From the NCBI RefSeq assembly GCF_026914185.1, contig NC_070565.1, positions 5,394,001 to 5,458,000 on the forward strand: a stretch of 64,000 nucleotides of DNA. The letters are read 5' to 3'. The stretch is from Puccinia triticina. Its lineage: Eukaryota; Basidiomycota; Pucciniomycetes; Pucciniales; Pucciniaceae. This document shows, piece by piece, positions 22,699 to 33,172 of the stretch. The position numbers were made by a program, and so were the translations under genes. Below the pieces are notes generated by a model. The model saw nothing but the letters and a program-made list of their open reading frames with translations, did no database searches and was not told the DNA's origin. Every line of letters starts with the position of its first letter. Position 1 is the stretch's first letter.

Positions 22699-24118
22699 GA
22701 TACTGTCAGCCTTAGAGATACATCAAGTATCCAAAAGACTGCAATAACTCAGTAAATAATAATAATTATTAAATTATTATTGCAGAATCAGATTCCTCAT
22801 CATAAATTAAGGGGGGTCACCCACTTAAAGTACCCCCTTATTCCTATTCCTTCATGTACTAATTGTATAAATAAGAATTGGCCATAGAAAGCGCCCAAAA
22901 ATAGTATTACATACAAAAATTTAGTAAAACAATTAAAGTACATAAAATTAAAATGTTGTACAATAATGAGTAATATTACTCGTGTAAAAATACCCCGTGA
23001 AAGTATTATGTAGACTTCTACTGAAGCTCTTTCACATGACAATTGGTTATAAACATGTCATGTGACAGAGTCAGGGAAATTAGTCTATTTTAATCCAAGT
23101 ATATTAAAGCCTCAGATTTGTAGAAAGAAAATTCAAGGGTTTCCCCTACAAAAGAGCAAAATACAAAAAAAAAAAAAACAAAGGTTCCCCGTTTTTTAAA
23201 ACAAGGGAATACAGGCTCTGATTCAGTACACAACAATTGAAAAACACAAAGAACAAGCCTAAAACATTCACAAAAAAGAGCCCGCAACCTACCACCCAGT
23301 GCAGCAAGCTGACACACCGTGGCCCAACACCCATCCCTGTCTAGCAGGGTCAAAAAGTGTTGGGAAGAAGACCCCCAGCCCTCAAGCACAGGGGGGTCCA
23401 CGAATATCCCCCGCCAAACTGCGCAAGTGCAACAGCGGACGGGGGTGAGGCAACCCCCCGGCTGGAATTACAGCCGTGAGTCGCCTGGGGATCCATCCCT
23501 CCACAAACACCCGCCTTTTATAGCCACCACAGCCCTGCAAGCCGCACCCTCCATGACTCAACGCCTCCGCCCTGCCATGGCCTTCCCCCCACCCGAACAT
23601 GGCAACAACGACCAATACATCATACCACGCCACCCAGGTCCCTCTCAACCACAAATGCCGCGCAACCCAAAGGAACTTAGATCTGGCCCTTCGTGACGCC
23701 TCTCAATATCCGCCCGCCTCAACCACTGCGCTCAGACCACCCCCACCACAAATCAACTCCCATCACTCCATACATGATGTGCCACCAGTTGCCTGCAGAC
23801 TCACATCTCCCTGATGCCTTGCAACCGTCTCATACAGCAAATTGAACGCCTCGACGGGACCCGCAGCATACCTCCAGCCCAGCCTTGAACCCTGCCCCCT
23901 GGCCCTTTGATTTGCCTCGCCTCACTTACGATCCAGCCTCCCCACCCAAGCCAAGCAGCTCCCTTGCCTTGTGACACACGGCCCCTTGCCAACAGCCTTC
24001 AGCCGTTGGGCCCATGCCCGCGCTCCCAGCCAATAACCAGTCCCACCCAGCCCCCCACCTCCACACAAGGGGAAGACTGGTCATCTCGCGTCCCGCCCAC
24101 CCAATCCCGAAGCGACGG

Positions 24119-24830
24119 ATGAACAGCGGCGCAGGGGGTGAGCCACGGGAGGGAGGAGAAGAGCGGCGGGCCCGGCGGCTCTACCCCCTGCTCCAGACGC
24201 TTGCCTCGCTGGCCCTGCTGCTAGACCTGCATATCTTCTTCCTGGTCTCCATTGTTCCCACCCTCCTCTGCCACTACCCGGGCCTTGGACCCGCCCTCGT
24301 CGCCCCCTTTGCCTATCTCTGGCTTCTCGCCATCAGCTCCATGGACAAGACGGTCTCCTTGGACCCGGCATCCAGCCCCGCGGCCTGGATTTGAACCCGG
24401 AGATGGTCTGGAAACCCGCGCCGATCGACCCCGCCAAGCCCATCATCCATCCCCATCCTCCCCCTGTCTCCCATGAAAATAATGCAAAGCCGCTCGAGTA
24501 CAACCAGGTTGGCAAATGGTAGCTCCTCCCCTGCTGGATCAAGCTTCAAAACACCCGCCCCAACCACGCCTCCCACAACATCTATAACCAGCAGCCCGTG
24601 CCACTTGACTTCCTCTCCGACAAGGAAGTCAGCTGTATCCAGTCCAAGTTGTGCACTACCTGCAAGTCCTACCGCCCCCCAAGATCTTCCCATTTTGGAT
24701 GTGTGACTGCTGCATCGACGGTGGTCAGTCCCCTCCCTCACTCTTGCTCTTCTTCTGTCTATCTCTTAGCTGACAATCTCTCTTCTTGGACATCCAGATC
24801 AACCATCATTGAAGTTACCTCAATGTAAGC
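24119..24830 (+). pseudogene. Captured DHHC palmitoyltransferase fragment
   Basis: Begins MNSGAGGEPREGGEERRARR, then two hydrophobic stretches (LLQTLASLALLLDLHIFFLV and the following 35 residues) like the first membrane helices of Erf2-type protein S-acyltransferases. After a frameshift it reads DPGIQPRGLDLNPEMVWKP (the DPG motif), and after an in-frame TAG, SKLCTTCKSYRPPRSSHF, the start of the cysteine-rich domain. A further shift gives CDCCIDG. Downstream, following likely intron sequence, a frame reads INHH and then TGA (24810-24812) where the family has DHHC, so the acyl-accepting cysteine appears lost. With several shifts and stops, this is a dead captured copy. Identity of the CRD is fairly sure; the exon map is not. 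Confidence 0.7.
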
Positions 24831-25826
24831 CCTTTTCTCTATCTCCAGAGGAAGCGTGGCTGAAGCTGAGTAGAGCTTGTTCCGATCCCGGGAGGACGTC
24901 GACTTTGCGATTTTCTCGATCGAGGAGATCCCTTCCCCGTTGAGACTGTTTGCAGAGAGCCACAATAACATCTTGAGCTTGAGTCCTTTAAACTCAGGTC
25001 TCATGTAAGTTAATCTTCCTCTGATTAGCCTTTTTGAGCTGTGATGACTGATAAGTTTTTATTGCCTTGGGCATCAGTCAACAGCCAAATACTATTCAGA
25101 GCGGGAAAATAATGTTCTCAGCTCACCTCATTTGGGAACAAGCATGACTCCCTTGCCTTCTCACCCGCTTTGTCAACGATTCATCCAGCGAAAACGTAGG
25201 CTGGGCATCTGAGAGCTGCATCCTGGAAAGTACACAATCAATGCGCACGGTGAACGTCAACGGATTCTTGCTGGAGAACCTGATCTTGAGCCCGCTGGAT
25301 GAAGCGAGTGAATGTCTTGATCTGGAGGATCTCACGACGGTCAAAGTCTTGCTTCTTGCGTTCCAATCGCAGCCTATCACCTGGTCTGGGGAGCTCACCA
25401 ATGTGGTGCAGGGCGAGAAGATCCGGGTGTTCAACCACAAAATCCGCTTCCATTGGGTCGCTTTTTTACGCAAATTGAGTGGCGAGCGGGGCTGGCTTCC
25501 AAAGTGGGTCCTGGCGGCGAACTTGCAGATGATCCCTGACTGCAATCGCCGGGCTCGCACAGCAAGCTGGAAAGATACTTGCTGCAGCAAACAAGTGTTC
25601 GCGTGGGTGGCAACAAGCCTACGGAGTCTTCGTCGGAGCTGAATGCAAATCGGAAAGCAGTCATCTTCAGCCGCTCAGCATCGAGCGCCAGTCCGCAGAA
25701 ACGAGCGGCCACCAAGCCCGGCGGCCGCAGTCCCCCTCTATCCACCCCAATTGAATGTGAGGTTACCCAGTAAATCATATCTTTCTTGAATAAAATCCGA
25801 CGAAAACAACAACAACAACTGGGCCA
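24831..25826. other. Helitron B interior, uncertain captured sequence
   Basis: Open frames of 130-155 codons exist on both strands (25241-25642 plus, 25123-25590 minus), with coding-like GC content but no motif I recognise. Probably another captured fragment. Direction and identity are unresolved. Confidence 0.35.
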
Positions 25827-26423
25827 ATGGTCGCGTTGGAGGAGGCCTTTTCCAAGCAGAAGGGCTTGGCCTGGTGGGCCGTCTACCTCAATTAATTGCA
25901 GAACTTACGCAGGCTCCAGGCTGCGGACCTCGGCAAGCTCCGTATTTCCCTGTGCACCAAACCTCCCAAATGGTCCCGCGGGCTCTTTGGCTTTTGCAGC
26001 TATAATGCCCTTCTCAAGCGGCCAAAGGAGCTCCTCAAGAGTGAGTCGAGGTCGTCCCTTTTTCTTCCCTCTGAGAATACCCTTACTGATTGCTTATTCC
26101 TTTATTTTTTTTGTAGAGAGGAGCAATACATTGTCCAAGTCTTGCACAAGTTTCTCCGATGCTTGTCACCCCCATTACTAACAGAGGTGAGTAATGCCCA
26201 CACACACAGCTGAAAAGAGCAAGAGAAAGAGAAGCTGGAATCTGAGAAGGCGCTAGCCTTGCGGCTGCCGGACCTGTTCATCCAACTGATGTGGCTGCGG
26301 TATTTGGAGAAGCCAGGTGACTTGACGACGCGCCAGATGGTTTTGGAGATCATTCAGGGCTGTTTTGAGCTGGACAAGTATCTGGGCACGCGGCCGATTG
26401 ACGGGAGCTATGAGTCCACTTGA
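25827..26423 (+). pseudogene. Captured formin fragment (GTPase-binding/FH3 region)
   Basis: Exonic blocks read MVALEEAFSKQKGLAWWAVY, LGKLRISLCTKPPKWSRG, YNALLKRPKELLK, EEQYIVQVLHKFLRCLSPPL and, after a short intron-like gap, KPGDLTTRQMVLEIIQGCFE followed by LDKYLGTRP. This order matches the N-terminal Rho-GTPase-binding/armadillo region of diaphanous-type formins, which normally nucleate actin cables at growth sites. Defects include a TAA after AVYLN and a one-base phase mismatch at the first intron (donor gtgagt near 26041, acceptor tttgtag near 26116). The FH1 and FH2 catalytic regions are absent. Same orientation as the palmitoyltransferase piece and the Helitron. Assignment is by motif memory. 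Confidence 0.6.
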
Positions 26424-26588
26424 TTTCATAAGTTCCCGGCAAATTGCGGTTAGGGTCCATAATGGGCCACATTGCTGCTTTTATCCCCATGTAGATCAGT
26501 TCTGAGGATTTAATTAGCACTTAATTTGTCATGCACAGCTGGTTCATTGATTTGATCTTTTTTCTCACCAAAAATATGTAATCTGCAT

Positions 26589-27065
26589 CAACAGTGGGTC
26601 AGCTACGCTAACATAGCTGTTAGCGTAGCGTAGCGCAGCGCAAATGCGCTATTTTTTAGCGTAGCGTTAGCGCAATTGCGCGCATCTGCGCTAACGCTAC
26701 GCGCAAAGGATGCAAAGCTATTTTAGCTTTTAGCGTAGCGTTAGCGCAGATGCGCGCAATTGCGCTAACGCTAAGCACGCAAGGCGCAAAAGAGCGCGCG
26801 CTATGCTGCGCTAAAGCGTTTTTCGCGGCAAAAAAGTGCCTTTTTTCCGCTAAAAGTGCCTTAGCGCAACGTAGCGTAGCGTAGCGGCTGTAGCGCAGCG
26901 CTAACGCTAAACAAAAATTGGTATGCTGTTAGCGCCGCTGAAAGTTAGCGAAGCGTAGCGGCGCTAACAGCGCGCTAACGCTATTCAAAAAAGGTTGGCG
27001 CTTTTTGCCGCTACGCTAAACATTAGGGCTAAAATAGCGTAGTTTAGCGTAGCGGCCCACTGTTG
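26589..27065. mobile_element. MITE of the CAACA(C/G)TG family, copy B
   Basis: 477 bp, ends CAACAGTGGGTCAGC and GCGGCCCACTGTTG, target duplication TCTGCAT (26582-26588 and 27066-27072). Interior of GCGTAGCGTTAGCG-type words. Inserted in Helitron B. Confidence 0.88.
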
Positions 27066-27181
27066 TCTGCATGCAGATCATCATGATCTAAATTGCCCCT
27101 TTGAATATGTCACCTAATCAAAGAGTTCATTCTTTTGTTGTAAGTTTTATCAATAGTGCTTTTCAAAGAGGTGCATTGGTC

Positions 27182-27657
27182 CAACAGTGGGCCGCTACGC
27201 TAAACTACGCTATTTTAGCCCTAACGTTTAGCGTAGCGGCAAAAAGCGCTGGCCTTTTTTGAATAGCGTTAGCGCGCTGTTAGCGCCGCTACGCTGCGCT
27301 AATTTTCAGCGGCGCTAACAGCACGCCAACTTTTGTTTAGTGTTAGCGCTACACTACACCCGCTACGCTGCGCTACGTTGCGCTAAGGCGCTTTTAGCGG
27401 AAAAAAGGCCTTTTTTGCCTCAAAAAGCGCTGTAGCGCAGCGTAGCAAACGCTCTTTTGCGCCCTGCGTGCTTAGCGTTAGCGCCATTGCGCGAACCTGC
27501 GCGAACGCTACGCTAAAAGCTAAAATAGCTTTGCACCCTGTGCGCGTAGCGTTAGCGCAGATGCGCGCGATTGCGCTAACACTACGCTAAAAAATAGCGC
27601 ATTTGCGCTGCGCTACGCTACGCTAACAGCTATGGTAGCGTAGCTGACCCACTGTTG
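27182..27657. mobile_element. MITE of the CAACA(C/G)TG family, copy C
   Basis: 476 bp, target duplication ATTGGTC (27175-27181 and 27658-27664). It is the reverse complement of copy B with some substitutions and lies 116 bp from it, so the pair forms a large inverted repeat inside Helitron B. Confidence 0.88.
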
Positions 27658-28184
27658 ATTGGTCCTAATTATAGTTCAACAATGTGATGAAAAATGGCAT
27701 AGGAAATATTTACTTGATCTGTGGAAAGGGTGAGGCACTGAGCCCGCAGCGGCGCAGCCGCTTTAGCCTCTAGTACAATTAAAATACCCACAGCCAAGCC
27801 CTTTTCACGGCTACAGCCCTGGATACTCCCATAGGGAGAAAAGGACTCAGTGTTTACGCCCACTGAAGTCCCCTCTATAAATAGAGGCCTATTTGGCCCT
27901 CAGGAAAAGATCCCCCAGACCATTCACCGCCCATAAACTGTAAGTTTGCCGTGAATATTCTCCCCTGCTACTATTGTAGCCTCTTTTCCCTTTTAAACCA
28001 TCCCCAGCACGTAAAATCCACTGGATTAAACCTTTAAACTATCAAAAATCCCTTATTAGCATATTTACAAGATTTATCCTTAAAAGTAGTTGCTGTAAGA
28101 CCTCCGCCTCTGACAAGCAGCCAATCAGTTTAAGCGCTTACCACCTACTTTTCTACGCCAAATTTATTCCCTGTAATTAATAAT

Positions 28185-28929
28185 CGGACTTACTTTGCGC
28201 ACTGCGAAAAACACTTCGCACACTGCACAGTGCGCGGATTCCCAAACACTTCGCGCACTGCGGGTAAACTACGCAACTTTTTGGAGGTTTTTCTTGAAAA
28301 ATCAATAGAAAGGCTTCTAATGGGCCTCTCTGAATTTTTTGGAAGTTTTTCAAAGCACTCTTCTATGTTTAAAAAAATCATTAAAAACCAGAAGAAATGT
28401 AGGATTTGGGCGCCTAAGAAACAAGGTTCCCATAGCCCAAAAAATTCAAATAATTTTTTGAGTAATGAAACATGTAAGAGCAGCTACTTCAAAGCTTTTC
28501 AGCCACTTCGTGCAAGCATACAGGTCTGAAAAATGAGGATAATTTGGATGCAATGTGCTAATAAGTGGTCAAGTTTCTTATTTTTCAGACCTGTATGCTT
28601 GCACACAGTGGCTGAAATTTTTTGAAGTAGCTGTTCTTACATGTTACATTACTCAAAAAATGATTCAGAATTTTTGGTCTATGGGAACCTTGTTTTTTAG
28701 GCGCCCAAATCCTACATTTCTTCTGGTTTTTAATGATTCTTTTAAACATAGAAGAATGCTTTGAAAAACTTCCAAAAAATTCAGAGAGTCCAATGAGAAG
28801 CCTGTCTATTGATTTTTCAAGAAAAATCTCCAAAAATTTGCGTAGTTTACCCGCAGTGCGCGAAGTGTTTGGGAATCCGCGCACTGTGCAGTGCGCGAAG
28901 TGTTTTTCGCAGTGCGCGAAGTAAGTCCG
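28185..28929. mobile_element. Foldback element, 745 bp, 8 bp TSD
   Basis: Ends CGGACTTACTTTGCGCAC and GCGCGAAGTAAGTCCG, target duplication TTAATAAT (28177-28184 and 28930-28937). The 3' LTR of Ty3-A shows the site without insertion near 56938. Two arms of about 350 bp are almost perfect inverted copies around a short centre near 28545. Not coding: the two similar ORFs are just the two arms. The 8 bp duplication fits hAT-like transposition, but no transposase is present. Confidence 0.85.
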
Positions 28930-29144
28930 TTAATAATTATATATTATTAATTACATAATAAATCTTCCTCTTTTTAAAGAGTGTTTAAAACCCTTGTAGT
29001 GGCCAAATTACCACGTAACAAGTTTAGTAATTTACATTACTAGTGTTTACATCAGCACAGTTATAGTGCTAGGGCCCAAAACCCTTATTTTGACGGGTTT
29101 TTTGCCCTAAGCTTCATAAACAGAGCTGTCATTTGGGGGCCTCA

Positions 29145-31937
29145 CTAGAGGCCAAGGCGGCTCCGCCGCTGCAGGGTACGGATCCATTCTCCTGTTCTAC
29201 CAAACAGCTACCCAAGCCACCTCATCAGCATTCCAATAGATGGGTCACCACTCACTGATATTCCTCCCCCCCCACTTGCCTGCCCCAGAAAAATCTCAAC
29301 AGCAAGTCTTCCTGCAGCAGGGCAAGCAGGGACTGGGTGTGTCACAATCCAGGAGACTTTAATGCAATCATGTAAATCATGGTTCTAGATATTTTCAAAC
29401 TTGGCCCTAAAGCAATAGAGGAAAAAAGAAAACACTTCACTTCTCAAATTTGGCATGTTTGACCTCCCTTGCTATTCAAGCCTTCTTAATCTTGATCATC
29501 TCACATAATAGGAGTCACATCAAAACACTCTTCACATGGTATTTAGTTTTTAGAAAGTAGCAAAATAACAAATTAGCCCACTAACCCGGTCTTTGACTCC
29601 TTGCTCTCCTCCAACTCTGTCAATATCATGCCATCTATTGCACTCTTCAATCAACCCCGTTGTCACTCTTGGTTTTAAAAAGCTCATACCGTGTGGCTGA
29701 ATATTGGTACAACCAATGATGTCTCATCCAAAGTATGCTTGTTCATCTCAATTGCTTAATTCTTGCTTGATCTCAAGACATCCTCCCCATTTGGTCAGTT
29801 TCCATGCACAAAAAAATAATAATTAACCTTGTATTCTTTTCAACTTACAAAAAAAACTGATCTTGTGATTTTGACTCAAGTGTTTACTATAATTCTATTT
29901 GTTTTGCTGTTTTGATTTTTTTAATAGGGAACTTGGTTTGGATTTTTTCTGGAAGACCATGATTGGACGACCATGAAATACAATTTTCCTTTTGCTATCA
30001 GTTGTCATTTGTGTGCAGATCACCCTTGAACAATCAGGCCAGACAATACCGCTTGTGCTTCTTTAGGCGTTGACTCAGCTGGCATTCACGGCCTTCGGGG
30101 CTACGGGATTTTCCAGTCTGATTGGCTCGTCTCTGGAACAAACAAAGGAGTCCTTCTATAGTCAGGAAGGCAAGCGCCCATGACGTCGAGTCAAACGTCT
30201 TGAGCGTTGGCGGACCAATGGGATACTTGAAAAACATCAAGAACCGACTTGAGTCAAAGGTTGAGCTATTAAACAGCGTCTGCTCCCGACCGAACCCTGA
30301 AAGGCCAACTCCTCAAGGGAACCTTCAGCTGGTCGAGTCAAACTTTATCCTTGTTCATCTCGACAGCTTAGTCACCCATGGGCCTGTCAGGCTCCTGGAA
30401 AGCTTCCCCGATGAGGCCGCGGCTGCTTTGCTGGGTGGTTCTACAAGCTGCTGACCAGACTTGGCGAGCGACCATTGCAACATCTCCGGACAAGTTTCCG
30501 CAGTGGATCAAGCTGACGGGGGTAAAGCTGGATGAAAAAGCCAGCGGGGGCAAGGATGAGGCAAAACAAGACGCGGGGATGGTTGAATGACTGATTGATT
30601 TTAAGACCAAGCTGGACGTACTTGGAGCTGAGGAGCGGGACGACGCAATCATTGTGGTCTACACACACGCAAAGATACCCGACCATGGCGTTGGCGTCAA
30701 GCCATTTCCCGCCCATTGGCTACAATCCATTGGCATCCGTCTCCTGGTCGTCTACATTGTCCTCTTGTTGGTCGATAGGATGTTTGGGCAGATGGCCAAT
30801 GACTGTTTGCAAAGAAAAGATCAGTGAGTCATAGATATGCGAAAGAAAGTGGGGACAAACAGATCCGCATGTCGTCCCCGAGCCGGGTGGCGGACCTCAG
30901 TGCGGCCGCAAACATGCGCTTGAGCACGTCGAGGGTGCCAGAGTTAAGCTCGTGGGTGATGGGCGTGCGAAAGATGAGCCGTGGGGCGGGGCCAAGTCCA
31001 CATTCAACAGCCCATCAGCCCCGCACCCCGTCAAATTTAGGTTGTACTCCAGCGGGAAGATTTTTGTTTTTGTCTTGATGATCACCCGCTGGGCTTCGGC
31101 CACAAACCATCTAGACAAAAAACCAGCTTCTTCAGCCAGAAGGAAACAAGGTGAAAGGGGGAGGGTAGCGTAACTGGAAAACCTCGCCGCCCGGGGAAGG
31201 CTTGTCCAGGCCCCGCTTGTAGCTTGTCTGCACCGTGTGCTGCGAGACAAGCCTCCGCTTGACAATGCTGAAGCAGCGGATGACGCCGTTCACCTGGAAA
31301 CTACTAAACGTCTCGCCAAAGAGCGAGATGGCCGCAGACGGGTTTGTCTGTTGACCTACACAATACACTACAGAAGACAAATAAAAGAAGGGGGGGAGAG
31401 AGACTCACCAAGCTGGACGATCCGCGTCACTTCACGCCATTTCCAGACTACTAATGCTCTGCTACCCGTAGGGTTGGATCCACTTGAACAGCCGGTTGTC
31501 GGAGACATCTGTGTTTGCCGCGGCGGGCGTGAGCGTTGGTGTGGCGTTCGCAAGGGTAGTGGGTGATGCGCTGGCAAGGGTACAAGTGGTGTGGCGCTGG
31601 GCGAGGCGTTGGCAAGGATAAGGTGTGCGCGGCGCCGAGGCAGCTACCAAGTCAGAGTCTCACAGGCGAAGGGGTGCAGCTTGAATATTTAAGGAGGGGT
31701 GGGTTGGTGTCCATTGTCCTCCCAGGGGTTCCGGTTTTGTCCTACCCCCTCCCTGGGAGCCCACTAATCACTTGATTAGGGCCTTCCTGGACTACTCTAA
31801 CAACCGGCCCACTTTTGCTCGTTGCTGCGGCACAGCTGGAGGGTTATCCATAGGGCCTTTGGGTCTTTGGGGATTTTCAACTTGTGTGCACTATTCTTTT
31901 TGTGTGGTTTTGTAAATAAAACACCCCAAAACTTAGA
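29145..31937 (-). mobile_element. Helitron C: non-autonomous, minus orientation
   Basis: On the minus strand it starts TCTAAGTTTTGG (31937) and ends with a GGCGG-AG-CCGCC hairpin followed by TTGGCCTCTAG (29145), inserted between A and T. The 5' end shares TCTAAGTTT with Helitron A, so A may be its helper family. 2793 bp, no Rep. The half 29170-30100 is AT-rich with no gene. 30100-31700 is GC-richer and holds gene-like fragments. Confidence 0.78.
30360..31380. pseudogene. Unidentified gene fragments in Helitron C
   Basis: Coding-like pieces occur on both strands. On the plus strand around 30595-30790, after a stop, reads LIDFKTKLDVLGAEERDD, then IIVVYTHAKIPDHGVGV and a hydrophobic stretch IGIRLLVVYIVLLLVDR that could be a membrane segment. 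On the minus strand (31380-31150) reads NPSAAISLFGETFSSFQVNG, then FSIVKRRLVSQHTVQTSYKR. Another minus piece near 31000 reads IFPLEYNLNLTGCGADGLL. These look like exons of host genes carried by the Helitron, but I recognise none. Opposite orientations suggest at least two donors. Exon limits are not established. Confidence 0.35.
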
Positions 31938-32251
31938 TCCAGAGGTCTAGGATTTTGTGGATTTAAGAAAGTGGGATTGTGTTTTTTACCCAGAGTACCT
32001 GTCAAGGATAAAACTGACTTTTTGCTGAGTTTTTCCTTATTTTTTAGCAATTATCCCCATATTTTTGCCGTCAGTATTTCAGTTTTTACATAAAAAACCA
32101 TCAAATCCATTAAACAAGTACGAGTTTTTTCCTTGTTTCTGACTTAAATTGCGCAATAGAGATAAAAAAATAAAATACATGTAAAAATACATAAACTAAA
32201 CAGTAAAAAAACATATTTTTTACGTTTTATATCTCTTCCACCGCGAGTTTA
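31938..32251 (+). other. Ty3-A leader between 5' LTR and first ORF
   Basis: AT-rich, no ORF. Together with 29132-29144 it forms the untranslated leader. I could not find a clear tRNA primer-binding site directly after the LTR end (sequence TTTGGGGGCCTCA). Confidence 0.6.
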
Positions 32252-33172
32252 GTGTCTGCTCCCGTGCCAGCTGCTAAACCAGCCAATAACCACCCGGACA
32301 ATACCAAGACCGCTGATCCAAAGACCGCAGCCGAGAATAAACCGATGAAGCAATCTCAACGCACCGAGTCCCTCCCGCCAGGTTTCTTCCTCAGCCCATA
32401 CCAGGAGAGAAAACGACCGCACCCGGCTACGTTATCTGCACAAATCATTGAGAAACAGTTCGACCCGACGGAAGCGGCCCTCAAACTCCTGAAAGGTTAG
32501 TAATATAAAAAATAAACCACAAACTTGAAAAAACAAACCGAACTAACTAATACTCCTCCGATATGGTCGACACCAGATCAGGAAAAGACCACTCAGCGAA
32601 CCCTCCCCCCACCAAAAGAGGTCAAGGAAGGGGAAGCCAAGGAAGATCTCGAGGTCATCACCGAGGAACCCCCTCGAGGTTAGTAAATACCCCATCCAAA
32701 GATACCGCAGCTAACGATTCAATACTGACTTCTTTGGGTCCTAGTCCTGAACAAAGCCCAGGAGAACGCGGTGTCGATCTACAAAGCGACGAAGGCGGCG
32801 TATTTCAACACCAAGAATTACGAAGAAATGGACTTACTGAAATCTTACCTCAAACAGGCGATATTGTCGTTTTGGGTAATTCAGAAGTTCCTCCCGTGGA
32901 AAGAACTAGTCAACAAGTACTCGGACGGGTGGAACCCGTACACGGAACGAAAGCACATCAAGGTGCTCGAGAACAGCAAGCAGCTGACAAAGGAAAAAAC
33001 CGAGAGAGACCCAAAGAAAACGTACAAGATTCCAAAGATCGATTGCTCCAACCCGAAAGCGTCAGGCTCAAAACCGTACGAACGGAAGCCGAAGACCGGC
33101 GCAAACAAATGGAAGGAAACGTTCAAGATGGCGCGTGTATTGATGGAAGTCAAGGACACCATCAAAGAGTAG
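32252..33172 (+). CDS. Spliced leader ORF overlapping gag in another frame
   Basis: Three exons (32252-32495, 32577-32678 and 32745-33172) give 257 residues. Intron 1 (32496-32576) is gttagt..accag with CTAAC; intron 2 (32679-32744) is gttagt..cctag with CTAAC. Both joins keep phase: ALKLLK|DQEKTTQR and EVITEEPPR|VLNKAQENAV. The start is MSAPVPAAKPANNHP. The C-terminal exon is lysine-rich with aromatic residues (KAAYFNTKNYEEMDLL, WNPYTERKHIKVLENSK) and has G/C-biased third positions, as expected of real coding sequence. No known domain. The gag ATG at 32563 lies inside intron 1 and gag uses the other frame, so splicing would remove the gag start. Possibly an accessory protein of Ty3-A. Expression is not proven. 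Confidence 0.55.

Larger units (their letters stand above)
23094..27773 (+). mobile_element. Helitron B: non-autonomous, carries host gene fragments
   Basis: Starts TCCAAGTATATTAAAG and ends GCCTCTAG, inserted between A (23093) and T (27774) with no target duplication. These are the canonical Helitron rules. The 3' end carries a hairpin AGCGGC-GCA-GCCGCT (27748-27762) eight bases before CTAG. It is 4680 bp with no Rep or helicase. It contains DHHC palmitoyltransferase and formin fragments in sense orientation plus two MITEs at 26589-27065 and 27182-27657. The region 23094-24118 is GC-rich with no gene that I can support. Confidence 0.88.
22704..29131 (+). repeat. 5' LTR of Ty3-A (in three pieces)
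   Basis: Pieces 22704-23093, 27774-28184 and 28938-29131 add to 995 bp, exactly the length of the 3' LTR pieces. A TATA box (CTATAAATAGAGG near 27875) precedes a CT-rich region and TGTAAGTTTGCC. A perfect 9 bp inverted repeat TATTTTAAT / ATTAAAATA around ACA sits about 390 bp into the LTR and is the entry point of Helitron B. Confidence 0.9.

Noticed and set aside
22704..23093. Solo LTR of Ty3-A
   Set aside because: It is only the first 390 bp of the 5' LTR. The rest lies at 27774-29131 after Helitron B, and the outer GATAC duplication pairs 22699 with 57136.
25123..25590. 155-codon minus ORF in Helitron B as a gene
   Set aside because: An overlapping plus ORF of similar length exists and neither shows a family motif, so I left the region unassigned.
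28230..28884. Two similar ORFs on opposite strands starting MRGFPNTSRTAGK
   Set aside because: They are the two arms of the foldback palindrome and overlap no known family.
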